NCBI GenBank assembly: GCA_963702565.1
Contig: CAVPDE010000023.1
Location: 185,241-249,240 of the forward strand
Source of the DNA: CAVPDE01 sp963702565
GTDB lineage: Bacteria > Desulfobacterota > DSM-4660 > Desulfatiglandales > HGW-15
Direction of reading: 5' to 3'
DNA: 64,000 nt
This document shows, one piece after another, positions 24,563 through 34,036 of this stretch. The position numbers and the translations under genes are program-made. Numbering within the stretch: position 1 is the stretch's first letter; each line of letters starts with the position of its first letter. Below the pieces are notes generated by a model, which had not been told where the DNA came from, ran no database searches, and saw only the letters and a list, made by a program, of their open reading frames with translations.

Positions 24563-26583
24563 CGGAACCCGCGGCGCTCAAGTCTTATTTGATCGAAAAG
24601 AGCGGACTCCAGGCCGAGCAGATCGCCCAGGCCGAAGACTATGCCCTGACACGCAATATCTCTCTGGAGGAGGCCCTCGTATTCCTGGAATTGATTGACT
24701 ACAGCGTCCTTGGCAAGCGCCTCGCCGCCATCCATGGGAAACCCTATGTCGCACTCCTTGACAAGGAACCTCCGAAGACCGCCAAAGCCAGAGTGTCGCT
24801 CAAGATGGCGGCCAAACTCAGGATCTTCCCTGTGAAGTACGATTCTGAGAAAAACGTGCTGGCTCTTGCCGTCTCGAATCCTAAAGACTCGTCCCTTAGC
24901 GAAAAACTCAAAACGTTGTTTCACGGGACTACACGCTTGGCGTTTTGCGTTGCTTCGGCAGCGGAGATCGAAAAAGCCATTGACGTGTACTACAGGGGAA
25001 TGAGCTATTCGATGAGCCAGGAGATCCATCTCCCCAAAGACTTCATGATCATTGCTGAACAGGAAAAGGAGAAAGAGGATCTTCTCCGCCCGGAGCATGT
25101 CCAGGCCAAGGAGAGAATCCTCCTCCTTGAACCGGATCGCGCGCGAGGCGGGGCCATAAGGTCTTTGCTCCGCGCAGAGGGCTACAGCGAAGTCATCTGG
25201 CTCGTGTCAGCCCAAGAACTCGGGCCCGCGCTGGCCAAGGACCCTTTTCAACTCCTATTGGTGAACGGCCGGCTTTTTCGGCCTAAAGGTCCGTGGCTCG
25301 ACCAAATCGAAAGCGGAACCGTCCTCCCCAGAATTTCCTACTATCACCTAGTGCCCATGCTGCTTGGGCAGGAGTATCCCTACCATGAAATGAGCAGCGC
25401 CCTCATCCACGCTGTTTCGTACCTCGTCAAAACCCGATTTGCCCATGAGCCGGGCCTGCTTCAGGAGATCGTGACCCGGGCCCGCTACGGGAAGCTGCTC
25501 GCCTCGCGCCTGGGATTGGATCACCGGCAGGTCGACGGCGTCGAGCTCGCTGCCTGGTATTCCGGAGGCGGTCTGGGAGAGGATTTCTTGAAGCAGGTTC
25601 CGCTGCCTTATGGCCTACAGGCGATCTTTTCCTCCGAGAGTAAAGAGCGAGCCGAGGCAAGGATGGAGGCGGGCATCCTCAGTCTCGTGAGCCGGTACCT
25701 GACCCTTCAGAAAAACGATCCTGAGGGGACCAAGGATGTGCAGCGATTGCGAAAGGAGCTGCAGGGAACCCGATCCAACTCTGAAACAGACGCGATGATT
25801 GAGGCCTTCCTCAAGGTGATCAAGGAGGAGGAACTCCTGGGCCGTGTCGGCGAGGGCGCTGCAGGGCGTATTCTGATCGTCGATCCGACGGAGTCCCCGG
25901 TTTCTCCCTGCGCCCTTCGGTTGAACAACGAGGGCTACCAGGTCGACGTCGTCCGAAAGGCAAAAGAGGCGCTCAACAAGGCGGCCCAGGGAAAGGCCGA
26001 TTTGATCATTTCCGAGCTCAATCTGGAAGACGCCAAGGGGCTTCAGCTATGCCGTGCGATCAAGGGAAAGGAGGCTACAGCCTCAATCCCCTTCCTGTTC
26101 CTCACATCGGACAGAGGCGAAGGGCTTCAGGCGGAATGCCTGGAGGCGGGGGCGGAGGAGTTCTTCCTCAAGCCTGCCGACCTCGATGTCCTGTCCCTCA
26201 AGATTAAACGCCTCCTCAGCACTAAACAAGCCGAGACAAAGGCGAGGGGCGTTCACGGGTCCCTGAGTGAAATGAAACCCTCCGACTTTCTCCAGACTCT
26301 GTCGGCAGCAGAAAAGGACGTGGAGGTTCGCCTGGAGCGGGCCAAGGAAAAAGGCGCCATCTTCATGCAAAAGGGGGAGGTCGTTCATGCGAACACGGGC
26401 AGCCTGAGCGGTGAGGAGGCTTTCTTTGCGCTCATGGCCTGGAGTGACGGGAGCTTCGAGATTGTCTCTTGTATGGATTTTCCCCCCCGCAGCATACAAA
26501 GCCCGCTCATGTCCTTGCTCATTGAAGGATACCGGCGACTGGACGAGTCCCAGGCTGAGGGCGATATGGGAGAAGACGAGTGA
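24559..26583 (+). CDS. MshEN / receiver / DUF4388-like multidomain protein
   Basis: Protein of 674 residues. Domains in order are: a MshEN/GspE N-terminal domain (about 1-140, PYVALLDKEPPKTAKARVSL, a known c-di-GMP-binding fold in some relatives), a degenerate receiver (about 188-250, ILLLEPDRARGG), a helical region of possible HD-like origin (about 270-400), a second receiver (about 432-555, ILIVDPTESPVS, FLKPADLD) and a DUF4388-like domain (about 565-650). The second receiver has glutamate at the phospho-acceptor position (LIISELNLED), so it is probably not phosphorylated normally. Coupling to pilT suggests a regulator of pilus retraction. Confidence 0.8.
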   Translation: MTEPAALKSYLIEKSGLQAEQIAQAEDYALTRNISLEEALVFLELIDYSVLGKRLAAIHGKPYVALLDKEPPKTAKARVSLKMAAKLRIFPVKYDSEKNVLALAVSNPKDSSLSEKLKTLFHGTTRLAFCVASAAEIEKAIDVYYRGMSYSMSQEIHLPKDFMIIAEQEKEKEDLLRPEHVQAKERILLLEPDRARGGAIRSLLRAEGYSEVIWLVSAQELGPALAKDPFQLLLVNGRLFRPKGPWLDQIESGTVLPRISYYHLVPMLLGQEYPYHEMSSALIHAVSYLVKTRFAHEPGLLQEIVTRARYGKLLASRLGLDHRQVDGVELAAWYSGGGLGEDFLKQVPLPYGLQAIFSSESKERAEARMEAGILSLVSRYLTLQKNDPEGTKDVQRLRKELQGTRSNSETDAMIEAFLKVIKEEELLGRVGEGAAGRILIVDPTESPVSPCALRLNNEGYQVDVVRKAKEALNKAAQGKADLIISELNLEDAKGLQLCRAIKGKEATASIPFLFLTSDRGEGLQAECLEAGAEEFFLKPADLDVLSLKIKRLLSTKQAETKARGVHGSLSEMKPSDFLQTLSAAEKDVEVRLERAKEKGAIFMQKGEVVHANTGSLSGEEAFFALMAWSDGSFEIVSCMDFPPRSIQSPLMSLLIEGYRRLDESQAEGDMGEDE

Positions 26584-27034
26584 AACTTCAGACGATCAAA
26601 AGGCAGGTTGAGGTGGTTTTTGAAGATGGGACACGAAATGTTACCGCAGGAGTTTGGTTGCGTTTATTACCTGCGAAGCCGGCTCAGCCCAGAGGTTGCC
26701 GGCAGAATGCCCTAACCTGCGCCGATATGAAAAGCCTACTGCCCTTCTCTGGAATCGTCACACGGTTCGTCGTCACTCGTCCCTCTTGAGTGCTCCGGGC
26801 TGGGAGCATTCGTGCAAAAGGGTAAAGGCTCGGCCTGTTTCTTTTTGCTTTTTTCTTCCACTTCCTTATCTTCTTTGTCTTCCATGGGACCCACCCCCTG
26901 AGTCGGATTCTTGTCATTAAAACTATATACCCTCTCCCCTCTGTCAAGGCATCCCATCGCTCCTTGACGTTTAGGGAGTTGACACCTCGTCCCCTCTTCC
27001 AGTATCTCTTTGGCCTGAAGAGTGTGTATTTTTG
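26584..27034. other. 450-bp intergenic region before the ABC exporter
   Basis: No convincing gene. A 6-bp stem GCCGGC (26678-26683) pairs with GCCGGC (26698-26703) over a 14-nt loop. A poor promoter-like pair, TTGACA at 26979-26984 with TATCTC about 18 bp on, lies before the exporter start. A short charged ORF on the minus strand (26736-26885) has no recognisable family and is left uncalled. No known riboswitch was recognised. Confidence 0.5.
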
Positions 27035-28807
27035 ATGAAAGAATCTCTCAAGAATTTTCTTCCTCTGAAAGAGTATTTTGTCCGAAACCGCAGGGTTCTG
27101 ATCGCCGGTCTTCTCAGCCTTTTGGCCGTCGACTTTCTCCAGCTCCTGATCCCCATGGTCATCAAGAGAGCGATCGATGCCTTGACTCTCGGAGAGGCCA
27201 CATCGACGGTGCTCCTTCGGTTCGGGGCCATGATCATGGCCATCGCATTTGCCATGGCATCCCTCCGGTATGTGTGGCGGCACTGTCTGTTCGGCCTGTC
27301 GAGAAAAATCGAAGAAGGGATTCGCAACAGGCTTTACGAACACCTTCAAACCCTGTCCGTTTCCTTTTACCATCGGACCAAGACCGGGGACCTCATGGCA
27401 AGGGCGATCAACGATATCAATGCGGTCCGCATGGCGACGGGCATGGGCCTGGTCGCGCTGACGGATGGCTTGATTCTGGGCGTTTCGGCCATAGGTTTCA
27501 TGCTCTACATCGACCCCTCTCTCACCCTGATCTCGATCCTTCCGGCTCCCATTCTGATTTTCTTCACGAGGATCCTCACGCGACGCATGTCGAGCGGTTA
27601 CGAAAGAGTTCAAGCCACCTTTTCAGACCTGACCGAGCGAGCCCGTGAGGCCTTTGCCGGGATCAGGGTGATCAAAGCGTATGCGAGGGAGAGCTGGACC
27701 TACGGGAAGCTGAAAAAAGAGGGAGAAACCTACATCCGTGAAAACATCCATCTGACCAAAACCATAGGCTTTTTTTCGGCCATGATGGTGATCTTCACCA
27801 ATCTGGGGCTTGCCATTGTCATATGGTTCGGAGGCCGTCTTACGATCCTGGGCCACATCACGACCGGGGATTTCGTGGCTTTCATCAGCTATCTGAACCT
27901 TCTCATGTGGCCCATGATGGCTATCGGATGGGTCGCCAATATGATCCAGAGGGGGGCTGCCTCCATGCGGAGGCTCAACAGGGTCTTCAATGAAGTTCCT
28001 GAAATCCAGGATGTCGCGACTCAACAGGACGTGGGGCTCCTCCAAGGCGGAATAGAGTTCCGGGGTGCGGGCATCACCTATCCGGGGGCGGGAAGACCGG
28101 CGATCAGAGAAGTTCGCTTCACCGTAGAGGTCGGCCAGACGGTTGCCCTGGTCGGCAAGGTCGGTTGCGGAAAGAGCACCCTTCTTCAAGTGATTCCCCG
28201 GCTTTTCAATGTGCCGAGGGGAACGGTCTTCATCGATGGAATTGACATTCAGGACGTCCCTCTCAAGAGCCTGAGACAGAGCATAGGATTTGTAACCCAG
28301 GAGGTGTTCATCTTCTCGGACACGATCCGGAACAATGTTCTATTCGGCAGGGAAGGCGTTTCCGAGGAAACCCTCGTGAAGGCGCTAAAGACCGCCGAGA
28401 TCTATGAAGAGATCATGGCGCTCGACCAAGGCCTCGATTCGTTGCTCGGTGAGCGGGGCATCACCCTGTCGGGCGGACAGAGGCAGAGACTGAGCATTGC
28501 CAGGGCGATTCTCACAGATCCCCCTGTCCTGATTTTGGATGATGCCCTGTCCATGGTGGACACCCGCACGGAAGAGCGCATTCTGAATCACATCCTCGAG
28601 TCGAGGAAAGGGAAGACCAATCTGATCGTCTCTCACAGAATCTCGACGATCAGCAGGGCGGACGTCATAGGAGTTTTCGTTGACGGAGAACTCGTTGAAA
28701 CGGGTGATCACCAAACGCTTATCGAGAAAGGGAAAGAGTACGCAAGGCTCTACGAGAGACAGCGTCTGGAGCAAGAGCTGGAGATAGAACCGAGGAATAA
28801 TGGGTGA
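27035..28807 (+). CDS. ABC exporter half-transporter with degenerate Walker B
   Basis: Fused membrane/ATPase half-exporter of about 590 residues (MsbA/MdlA-like). Six membrane helices (about 20-310) precede the nucleotide-binding domain with Walker A VGKVGCGKST, signature LSGGQRQRLSIARA and Walker B VLILDDALSMVD, where the usual catalytic glutamate is aspartate. Together with the next gene this is the mark of a heterodimeric exporter with one weak ATP site. Substrate unknown; drugs, lipids or peptides are possible. ATG 27035 is preferred to the adjacent TTG 27032. Confidence 0.92.
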   Translation: MKESLKNFLPLKEYFVRNRRVLIAGLLSLLAVDFLQLLIPMVIKRAIDALTLGEATSTVLLRFGAMIMAIAFAMASLRYVWRHCLFGLSRKIEEGIRNRLYEHLQTLSVSFYHRTKTGDLMARAINDINAVRMATGMGLVALTDGLILGVSAIGFMLYIDPSLTLISILPAPILIFFTRILTRRMSSGYERVQATFSDLTERAREAFAGIRVIKAYARESWTYGKLKKEGETYIRENIHLTKTIGFFSAMMVIFTNLGLAIVIWFGGRLTILGHITTGDFVAFISYLNLLMWPMMAIGWVANMIQRGAASMRRLNRVFNEVPEIQDVATQQDVGLLQGGIEFRGAGITYPGAGRPAIREVRFTVEVGQTVALVGKVGCGKSTLLQVIPRLFNVPRGTVFIDGIDIQDVPLKSLRQSIGFVTQEVFIFSDTIRNNVLFGREGVSEETLVKALKTAEIYEEIMALDQGLDSLLGERGITLSGGQRQRLSIARAILTDPPVLILDDALSMVDTRTEERILNHILESRKGKTNLIVSHRISTISRADVIGVFVDGELVETGDHQTLIEKGKEYARLYERQRLEQELEIEPRNNG

Positions 28808-28821
28808 AAAGGAAAAGGGGT

Positions 28822-28916
28822 GATGGAGTACCGGAGTAATGGAGTAATGGGTTACAAAGAACAACCAATACTCCAGCACTCCAATACTCCAATACTCCAT
28901 CGAGTGGTGAGCGAGC
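28822..28916. repeat. Inverted TGGAGTA/TACTCCA degenerate repeats
   Basis: Between the two exporter genes a run of TGGAGTAATGG-type units is followed by the inverse ATACTCCAGCACTCCAAT-type units, so the transcript could fold on itself. The unit is the same as in the spacers at 16237-16380 and 35057-35100. It does not break the operon. Confidence 0.7.
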
Positions 28917-28917
28917 C

Positions 28918-31020
28918 ATGATCGGCGAATACGGATACATGGAAGAGGGCAAGCTGGGCAAGCCTTATGACCTGCGGTTGTTGAGGCGCTTGTCCCGCTA
29001 TGCCTACCCCTACAGGAAGGTCATCCTCCTGGCCCTTGCCCTCACCATGCTGATCACGCTCATGGATCTCTCTCTTCCCTACCTTTCTAAAGTAGCGATC
29101 GACCGCTACATTCTCGCCACGTGGTACCGGGTGACCCTGGGCTCACTGGAGCCATCGGCAAAAGAGGAAATCAGGAAAACCCTCAGTCACGCTTTAGAGC
29201 AAAGCGAAGGCGGGCTGTACGCTTTCATCTCCCATGAAGAGCTGAAGAAACTGGACCCGGTTCTTGTGAATACACTCAAAAGCACCGGCATCCTTTCAGA
29301 CAGAGGCTATTGCAGAGTTCCGCCATTGCCTGAAGACAGTCCTCTTGAAGAGGAGAGGGATGCCGTGTCCCTCCACGATGGAAGCCGGATGGTCCCCTTT
29401 GAGAAAGTGAACGCCATGAAACCGGATGAAATCCTGAAGGTCAGAGCCAAGGACATGGAAGGTCTCGGCCTGATAGGGCTCGTCCTCCTGGTCTTTCTGA
29501 TCATCTCCTTCGGACTCAGCTATGGGGAGATCTACATCCTCGAGCTCATCGGCCAGAAGATCATGCAGGATATCCGCCTTGATCTTTTCGAAAGGATGCA
29601 GTCCCAGGCGCTCAGCTTCTTTGACCGGCATCCTGTGGGGCGACTGGTCACGCGGGTGACCAACGATGTGGAGAACCTGAACGAAATGTTCAAATCGGTG
29701 ACGATCACCGTGTTCAAAGACATCTTCATCCTGACCGGCATTCTGGCCGTGCTTCTCTATTTGAACTGGAAGCTTGCCGTGGTCTGCTTTGCCCTGCTCC
29801 CCTTCATCTTCGGCTTAACGCTCCTTTTCAGCTCTCTTGCGCGTCAGGCCTTCAGAGAGCTTCGCGCCAAGGTGGCCAAGCTCAATGCCTTTCTCCAGGA
29901 GAGGATTACGGGGATGAGGATCGTTCAGCTTTTTGCCACTGAGGGATTTCAGAAGAAGACCTTTGCCGAAATAAACCATGAGAACTGTGTGGCAGGCATG
30001 AAGCAGATCAGGGTCTTTGCCGTTTTCATGCCCGTGATGGATCTCTTCTTGTCTTTTGCCGTGGCTCTCCTCATTTGGCACGGGGGAGGAAAGGTCATCA
30101 ACGAGCAGCTGTCCCTCGGGTCTCTTGTGGCTTTTCTCAGTTACATTCAGATGTTCTTCCGACCCATTCGGGATATTGCCGAGAAATACAACATCATGCA
30201 GTCGGCCATGGCTTCCACGGAGCGCATTGTGGAGTTCCTTGACCATCAAGAGGAGATCCCTGAACCTGAGCATCCCGTGATCCCGGAACCGGTCCTGGGA
30301 CACCTCCGGTTCGAGCAGGTCAATTTCGGCTACCGGAAAGAGGTGCCTGTTCTGAAGGAGGTCGGTTTTGAGGTGAAGCCCGGAGAGATGGTGGCGATTG
30401 TCGGGGCCACGGGAGCCGGAAAAAGCACGGTGGTCAATCTCATCGAACGGTTTTACGACCCGCTTGAGGGGCGTGTTCTGCTCGACGGCGTGGACCTGCG
30501 GCAGTGGCCCAAGAAGGATCTGCAGCGGCACATCGGTCTGGTGATGCAGGATGTGTTTATCTTTTCAGGAAGCCTTGCGGACAATATCCTGCTTGGAGAC
30601 CATCACGAGGGCACGGAGGTTTTGGATCGTGCGATCGCCCAGGCGAATGCCCGCTCGTTCATTCAGAAATTGCCGAAAGGCATGGAGCAGGACATTGGAG
30701 AGGAGGGCTCGAACCTATCCGCAGGAGAACGGCAGTTGCTCTCCTTCGCAAGAGCCCTGGCCCACGACCCGAAGGTGCTGATTCTCGACGAGGCCACATC
30801 GAGTGTCGATCCGGAGACGGAACGTCTGATCCAGGAAGCAATTCTCACCATGACGCGAAAGAGGACGACCCTGGTGATCGCTCATCGCCTTTCTACGATT
30901 CGCAGGGCGGACCGGATCCTTGTCATGCACCACGGCAAGATCAGGGAACAGGGGACCCACGAAGAACTTATGGCCCTCAAAGGGGTGTACTACAAACTCA
31001 ACAGGTTTCGGGAGGTGTAG
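28918..31020 (+). CDS. ABC exporter half-transporter, partner with canonical Walker B
   Basis: Half-exporter of 700 residues. The nucleotide-binding domain has Walker A VGATGAGKST, Walker B VLILDEATSSVD with the catalytic glutamate, but the signature reads LSAGERQLLSFARA instead of LSGGQ. This complements the degenerate site of the preceding gene. It is about 100 residues longer than its partner because of a hydrophilic insertion between the first two membrane helices (about 70-185), which should lie outside the cytoplasm. Start ATG 28918. Confidence 0.92.
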   Translation: MIGEYGYMEEGKLGKPYDLRLLRRLSRYAYPYRKVILLALALTMLITLMDLSLPYLSKVAIDRYILATWYRVTLGSLEPSAKEEIRKTLSHALEQSEGGLYAFISHEELKKLDPVLVNTLKSTGILSDRGYCRVPPLPEDSPLEEERDAVSLHDGSRMVPFEKVNAMKPDEILKVRAKDMEGLGLIGLVLLVFLIISFGLSYGEIYILELIGQKIMQDIRLDLFERMQSQALSFFDRHPVGRLVTRVTNDVENLNEMFKSVTITVFKDIFILTGILAVLLYLNWKLAVVCFALLPFIFGLTLLFSSLARQAFRELRAKVAKLNAFLQERITGMRIVQLFATEGFQKKTFAEINHENCVAGMKQIRVFAVFMPVMDLFLSFAVALLIWHGGGKVINEQLSLGSLVAFLSYIQMFFRPIRDIAEKYNIMQSAMASTERIVEFLDHQEEIPEPEHPVIPEPVLGHLRFEQVNFGYRKEVPVLKEVGFEVKPGEMVAIVGATGAGKSTVVNLIERFYDPLEGRVLLDGVDLRQWPKKDLQRHIGLVMQDVFIFSGSLADNILLGDHHEGTEVLDRAIAQANARSFIQKLPKGMEQDIGEEGSNLSAGERQLLSFARALAHDPKVLILDEATSSVDPETERLIQEAILTMTRKRTTLVIAHRLSTIRRADRILVMHHGKIREQGTHEELMALKGVYYKLNRFREV

Positions 31021-31034
31021 CGGGGTGTCGAAAG

Positions 31035-31112
31035 AAAGTGACAAGGGACGAGTAACGAGTGACAAGTTAAGGTCTTGATCTCGTTACTGGCCACTCGTGA
31101 CTCGTTACTAAG
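31035..31112. repeat. Degenerate ACGAGTAACGAGTGAC repeat with inverse copy
   Basis: The spacer after the exporter carries GACGAGTAACGAGTGACAAG and the inverse CTCGTTACTGGCCACTCGTGACTCGTTACT-type segment, forming a hairpin between genes on opposite strands. It could help end both transcripts. The unit is unrelated to the ACTCCAT family. Confidence 0.6.
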
Positions 31113-31244
31113 ATGGGCGCCTCGTATCTGGACCTTTTTGAGCAACCTGCAAATCGGGTGTCTTTCAGCATCCAGCTAGAGGGACGAAACCGGTGTGCAG
31201 TCTTCTTCAAAGCCTGTCCCGGCATGAAGACAGTTCCGCTTTTT

Positions 31245-31805
31245 TCAGAATAAGAAGGGAATGAACATCTTGGTCTGCTGGATGTAGGTTTGATAGGCGG
31301 TGCCGAAGAAACGGATGTTCTCCGCTTCCTCTGCCTTGGCGGTCGCCACCAGGAAGACGGTGGCTGCCAGGGCGAGGATTGCGCTCAACCATGAGAGGTC
31401 CTTAAGAAACACTCCCCAGGTTAGGAAGAGCAGTGAGCTGTACATGGGGTGCCGAATGTACTGATAGGCACCAATCCTCACCAGCTGAGTCGTCTTCTCG
31501 AAGGCTATGGTCGCCCCATCGTCACTTCTTTGTTCCGTTGGCTTCCCGATCATGCGCAGGAGGTGCACCGCGTGCACGACGAGGAATGCGGAGGCAATCA
31601 GAAAGATCCACGAAATGATCTGCTGCAGGGAGAAGGGATTCCAAAACCAGTATTCCACGTTCAGCAGGATCAAGGCCAGAATAGCCTCCCACGCGAAGAA
31701 CCGGTAAAAGCCGTGGGAACGAGGGGCGCGAAGAGAAGCCCGCGAGATGTAAACAATACCTGCGGTTGCGGCAACAAAGAGAACTGTTTTCAGCATGGCG
31801 TTCAC
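31245..31805 (-). CDS. Membrane methyltransferase of the isoprenylcysteine/PEMT type
   Basis: Membrane protein of 186 residues with about five helices and the C-terminal signature of the ICMT/phospholipid methyltransferase family (GAYQYIRHPMYSSLLFL, then KAEEAENIRFFGTAYQTYIQQT). Bacterial members methylate unknown lipids or small molecules using S-adenosylmethionine. It follows the nitrilase gene with an 18-nt gap and may be in the same operon; the substrate cannot be told. Confidence 0.8.
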   Translation of the reverse strand: MNAMLKTVLFVAATAGIVYISRASLRAPRSHGFYRFFAWEAILALILLNVEYWFWNPFSLQQIISWIFLIASAFLVVHAVHLLRMIGKPTEQRSDDGATIAFEKTTQLVRIGAYQYIRHPMYSSLLFLTWGVFLKDLSWLSAILALAATVFLVATAKAEEAENIRFFGTAYQTYIQQTKMFIPFLF

Positions 31806-31823
31806 CTCCTCAGAGACGGAACT

Positions 31824-32594
31824 CTAAAGCAGATGGGGTTTGCGGTCTTTGAGAAAAGGCAGCGCGGAGCGGACCTCCTTGACCTGGGCAGGATCCGCGT
31901 CGGCCATGACGAGGGTTTCTTTGTCCCCGCCGTGTGCAAGGACCTGGCCGAGGGGATCCAAGATAGCTGAGCCGCCTGTGAAAAGAAGCCCACCCCCTTC
32001 GCCGACGCGGTTGACCCCGACGACGAAGCACTGACTCTCGATCGCCCTGGCACGGAGCAAAATGTCCCAGTGGGCCTGCCGGGTCGAGGGCCAGGACGCG
32101 ATGACCAGGATGAGCCCGCACTCATCCACCACAGCGCGAAAGATCTCTGGAAACCGCAAATCATAACACACAAAGGCCGCTGCACGAATCCCCTGAAGGT
32201 CAAAGGAAACCGGGTGATCCCCCGGGTCATAGGGTCCGTCTTCACCGAGAATGCCGATCTGGTGGATTTTGGCATACAAAGCCAGATCTTTCCCATCAGG
32301 CCCGACAGCCAGCGACACGTTCTGGGGTCGGGCGCTCCTGTTTTTTAGCGCAAACCCTCCGACCACAGCCATGTTCATTGCTCGGGCAATGGAGCGAAAG
32401 AGGCTGGGTGTGGGGCCGTCAAGGGTTTCGGCTGTCACGGAAACATCCATGGAGAAACCGGTGGAGAACATTTCCGGCAGAATGAAGAGGTCTGCGCCGG
32501 CTGCCTTTGCCTGTTCTGCAAATTGCCTGGCTTTCGCGTGATTCGCTTCACGATCGTGCCATGTGATATCCATCTGCACTGCCGCTATCTTCAT
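31824..32594 (-). CDS. Carbon-nitrogen hydrolase, omega-amidase-like
   Basis: Nitrilase-superfamily amidase of 256 residues with the Glu-Lys-Cys triad: E in LFILPEMFSTGF, K in LYAKIHQIG, C in AAFVCYDLRFPEIF. Relatives such as YafV/Nit2 hydrolyse 2-oxoglutaramate or 2-oxosuccinamate. ATG 32594 overlaps the stop of the aminotransferase as ATGA, and homology begins there (MKIAAVQMD). Coupling to a glutamine-type aminotransferase supports the omega-amidase role. Confidence 0.88.
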   Translation of the reverse strand: MKIAAVQMDITWHDREANHAKARQFAEQAKAAGADLFILPEMFSTGFSMDVSVTAETLDGPTPSLFRSIARAMNMAVVGGFALKNRSARPQNVSLAVGPDGKDLALYAKIHQIGILGEDGPYDPGDHPVSFDLQGIRAAAFVCYDLRFPEIFRAVVDECGLILVIASWPSTRQAHWDILLRARAIESQCFVVGVNRVGEGGGLLFTGGSAILDPLGQVLAHGGDKETLVMADADPAQVKEVRSALPFLKDRKPHLL

Positions 32595-33811
32595 CGTAAA
32601 ACCTCTCCACCCTGTTTTCCTGTCAAACTGGGTTTCCATTTCTTGAGCCGGCGTATGGCTTCCCGGAGCGTTTCGTCTTTCTTGCAGAAGGCAAACCGGA
32701 CCAGATGTCTGGCAGGACTGTTGCTGAAATAAAACGCTGAGCACGGAATGGCAGCCACCCCCGCTTTCTCAGGGAGCATTCTGCAGAAAGCAACATCGTC
32801 CTCGAAACCAAGAGACCGGATGTCCACGAGGGCGTAATAAGTTCCCTCCGGCACAAAAACCTGAAAGCCGAGGTGCCGCAGCCCATCACAGAGATAGTCT
32901 CTCTTCCTGGTGTAATCCGCCAAGAATTTCTCATAGTAGCTTTGAGGGGAATCAATGCCCAGGGCTACCCCTTCCTGCAATGCAGACTGACCGCAGAAGA
33001 CGATGAACTGGTGGCTTGTTCGAACGGCTCTTGATAATTCAGGCGCCGCTACCACGAAGCCCTGCTTCCAACCGGTGAGGGACAGAGTCTTTGCCGTGGA
33101 GGAGATGGAAAACGCTCGGTGCCTGAGCCCCGGCACGGCAAGAAGGGTCACGTGCTTGCGGCCGTCATAAACCAGGTGTTCGTAGACTTCATCCCCGACA
33201 GCATAAGCGTCGTATTTCTCGCATAGGGACCCAATAAAACTGAGCTCTTCCAGCGTGAACACTTTTCCGCAGGGGTTGTGAGGCGTGTTGATGACAATCG
33301 CTTTGGTCTTCGAGCTGAAGGCTCGAGCCAGGATTTCCTTCGGGAGACTGAAATCAGGGATGTTCAAAGGCACGTAGCGGATTCTGGCCTGGGCTAAAGA
33401 GGCCAGAGGCGGGTAGCTGTCGTAGCAGGGTTCCAGCAGGATCACCTCATCTCCCGGTTCGACGATGCCAAGCAGGGTGGCGCAGATTCCTTCGGTGGAC
33501 CCTGCGGTCACGGTGACCTCTGTGTCGGGGTCAACCTCCAGTCCATGGAATCGTTTCATCTTTCGCGCGATGGCCTGGCGAAGCTGCGGAATCCCAACGG
33601 ATGGGCAGTACTGGTTGGGCCCACGCATGATGGCCTCGGCAGCTCTGGCGCGAACCTCTTCCGGCCCCTCGAAATCCGGGAACCCCTGGGAGAGGTTCAC
33701 CGCGCCGTTTGCGTTGGCAAGGTTGGTCATCTCCGTGAAGACGGAAGTCCCGAAGGCTCGAAGGGATTGAACAACGACCTCCTTCTTTTCATCCAAATGG
33801 CTCTTAATCAT
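32591..33811 (-). CDS. PLP-dependent aminotransferase (methionine/glutamine type)
   Basis: Class I/II aminotransferase of 406 residues. Visible family blocks are NLSQGFPDFEGP, VTAGSTEG, INTPHNPCGKVF, the acidic GDEVYEHLVYD, and the PLP lysine in SSTAKTLSLTGWKQGF. It resembles kynurenine/methionine aminotransferases (YbdL-like). With the coupled omega-amidase it could transaminate 2-oxo-4-methylthiobutyrate with glutamine and remove the by-product, as in methionine salvage; this is inference. Start ATG 33811; an earlier start is not supported. Confidence 0.87.
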   Translation of the reverse strand: MIKSHLDEKKEVVVQSLRAFGTSVFTEMTNLANANGAVNLSQGFPDFEGPEEVRARAAEAIMRGPNQYCPSVGIPQLRQAIARKMKRFHGLEVDPDTEVTVTAGSTEGICATLLGIVEPGDEVILLEPCYDSYPPLASLAQARIRYVPLNIPDFSLPKEILARAFSSKTKAIVINTPHNPCGKVFTLEELSFIGSLCEKYDAYAVGDEVYEHLVYDGRKHVTLLAVPGLRHRAFSISSTAKTLSLTGWKQGFVVAAPELSRAVRTSHQFIVFCGQSALQEGVALGIDSPQSYYEKFLADYTRKRDYLCDGLRHLGFQVFVPEGTYYALVDIRSLGFEDDVAFCRMLPEKAGVAAIPCSAFYFSNSPARHLVRFAFCKKDETLREAIRRLKKWKPSLTGKQGGEVLR

Positions 33812-33925
33812 GCCGTCAATCTCCTCGGAAATACAGTGCGACGAACATCTTTTGAGGAAACGCTACTATAAGGGAAGGCGAAGAATGGGGTCAAGATGAA
33901 ACAGAAAGGCTTTTTCCCCAGGGAT

Positions 33926-33955
33926 TTGACGTTGACTCGGCAAGTCTGCTAGAAT
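33926..33955 (+). promoter_or_regulatory. Candidate sigma70 promoter for the phosphate operon
   Basis: TTGACG (33926-33931) and TAGAAT (33950-33955) are 18 bp apart, about 80 bp before the CBS gene. No clear Pho box was recognised. Confidence 0.5.
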
Positions 33956-34036
33956 TCTTGAAATGTTAAACCGTATTGGATGAGGCGAGGGCGTCTTCTT
34001 TTGATCATTAGAGATCAGGTACCAGGGGGTTGAAGA

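Noticed and set aside
26580..26789. 69-codon frame starting GTG at the end of the MshEN/receiver gene
   Set aside because: It overlaps the preceding stop but shows no domain, and the later codons look non-coding.
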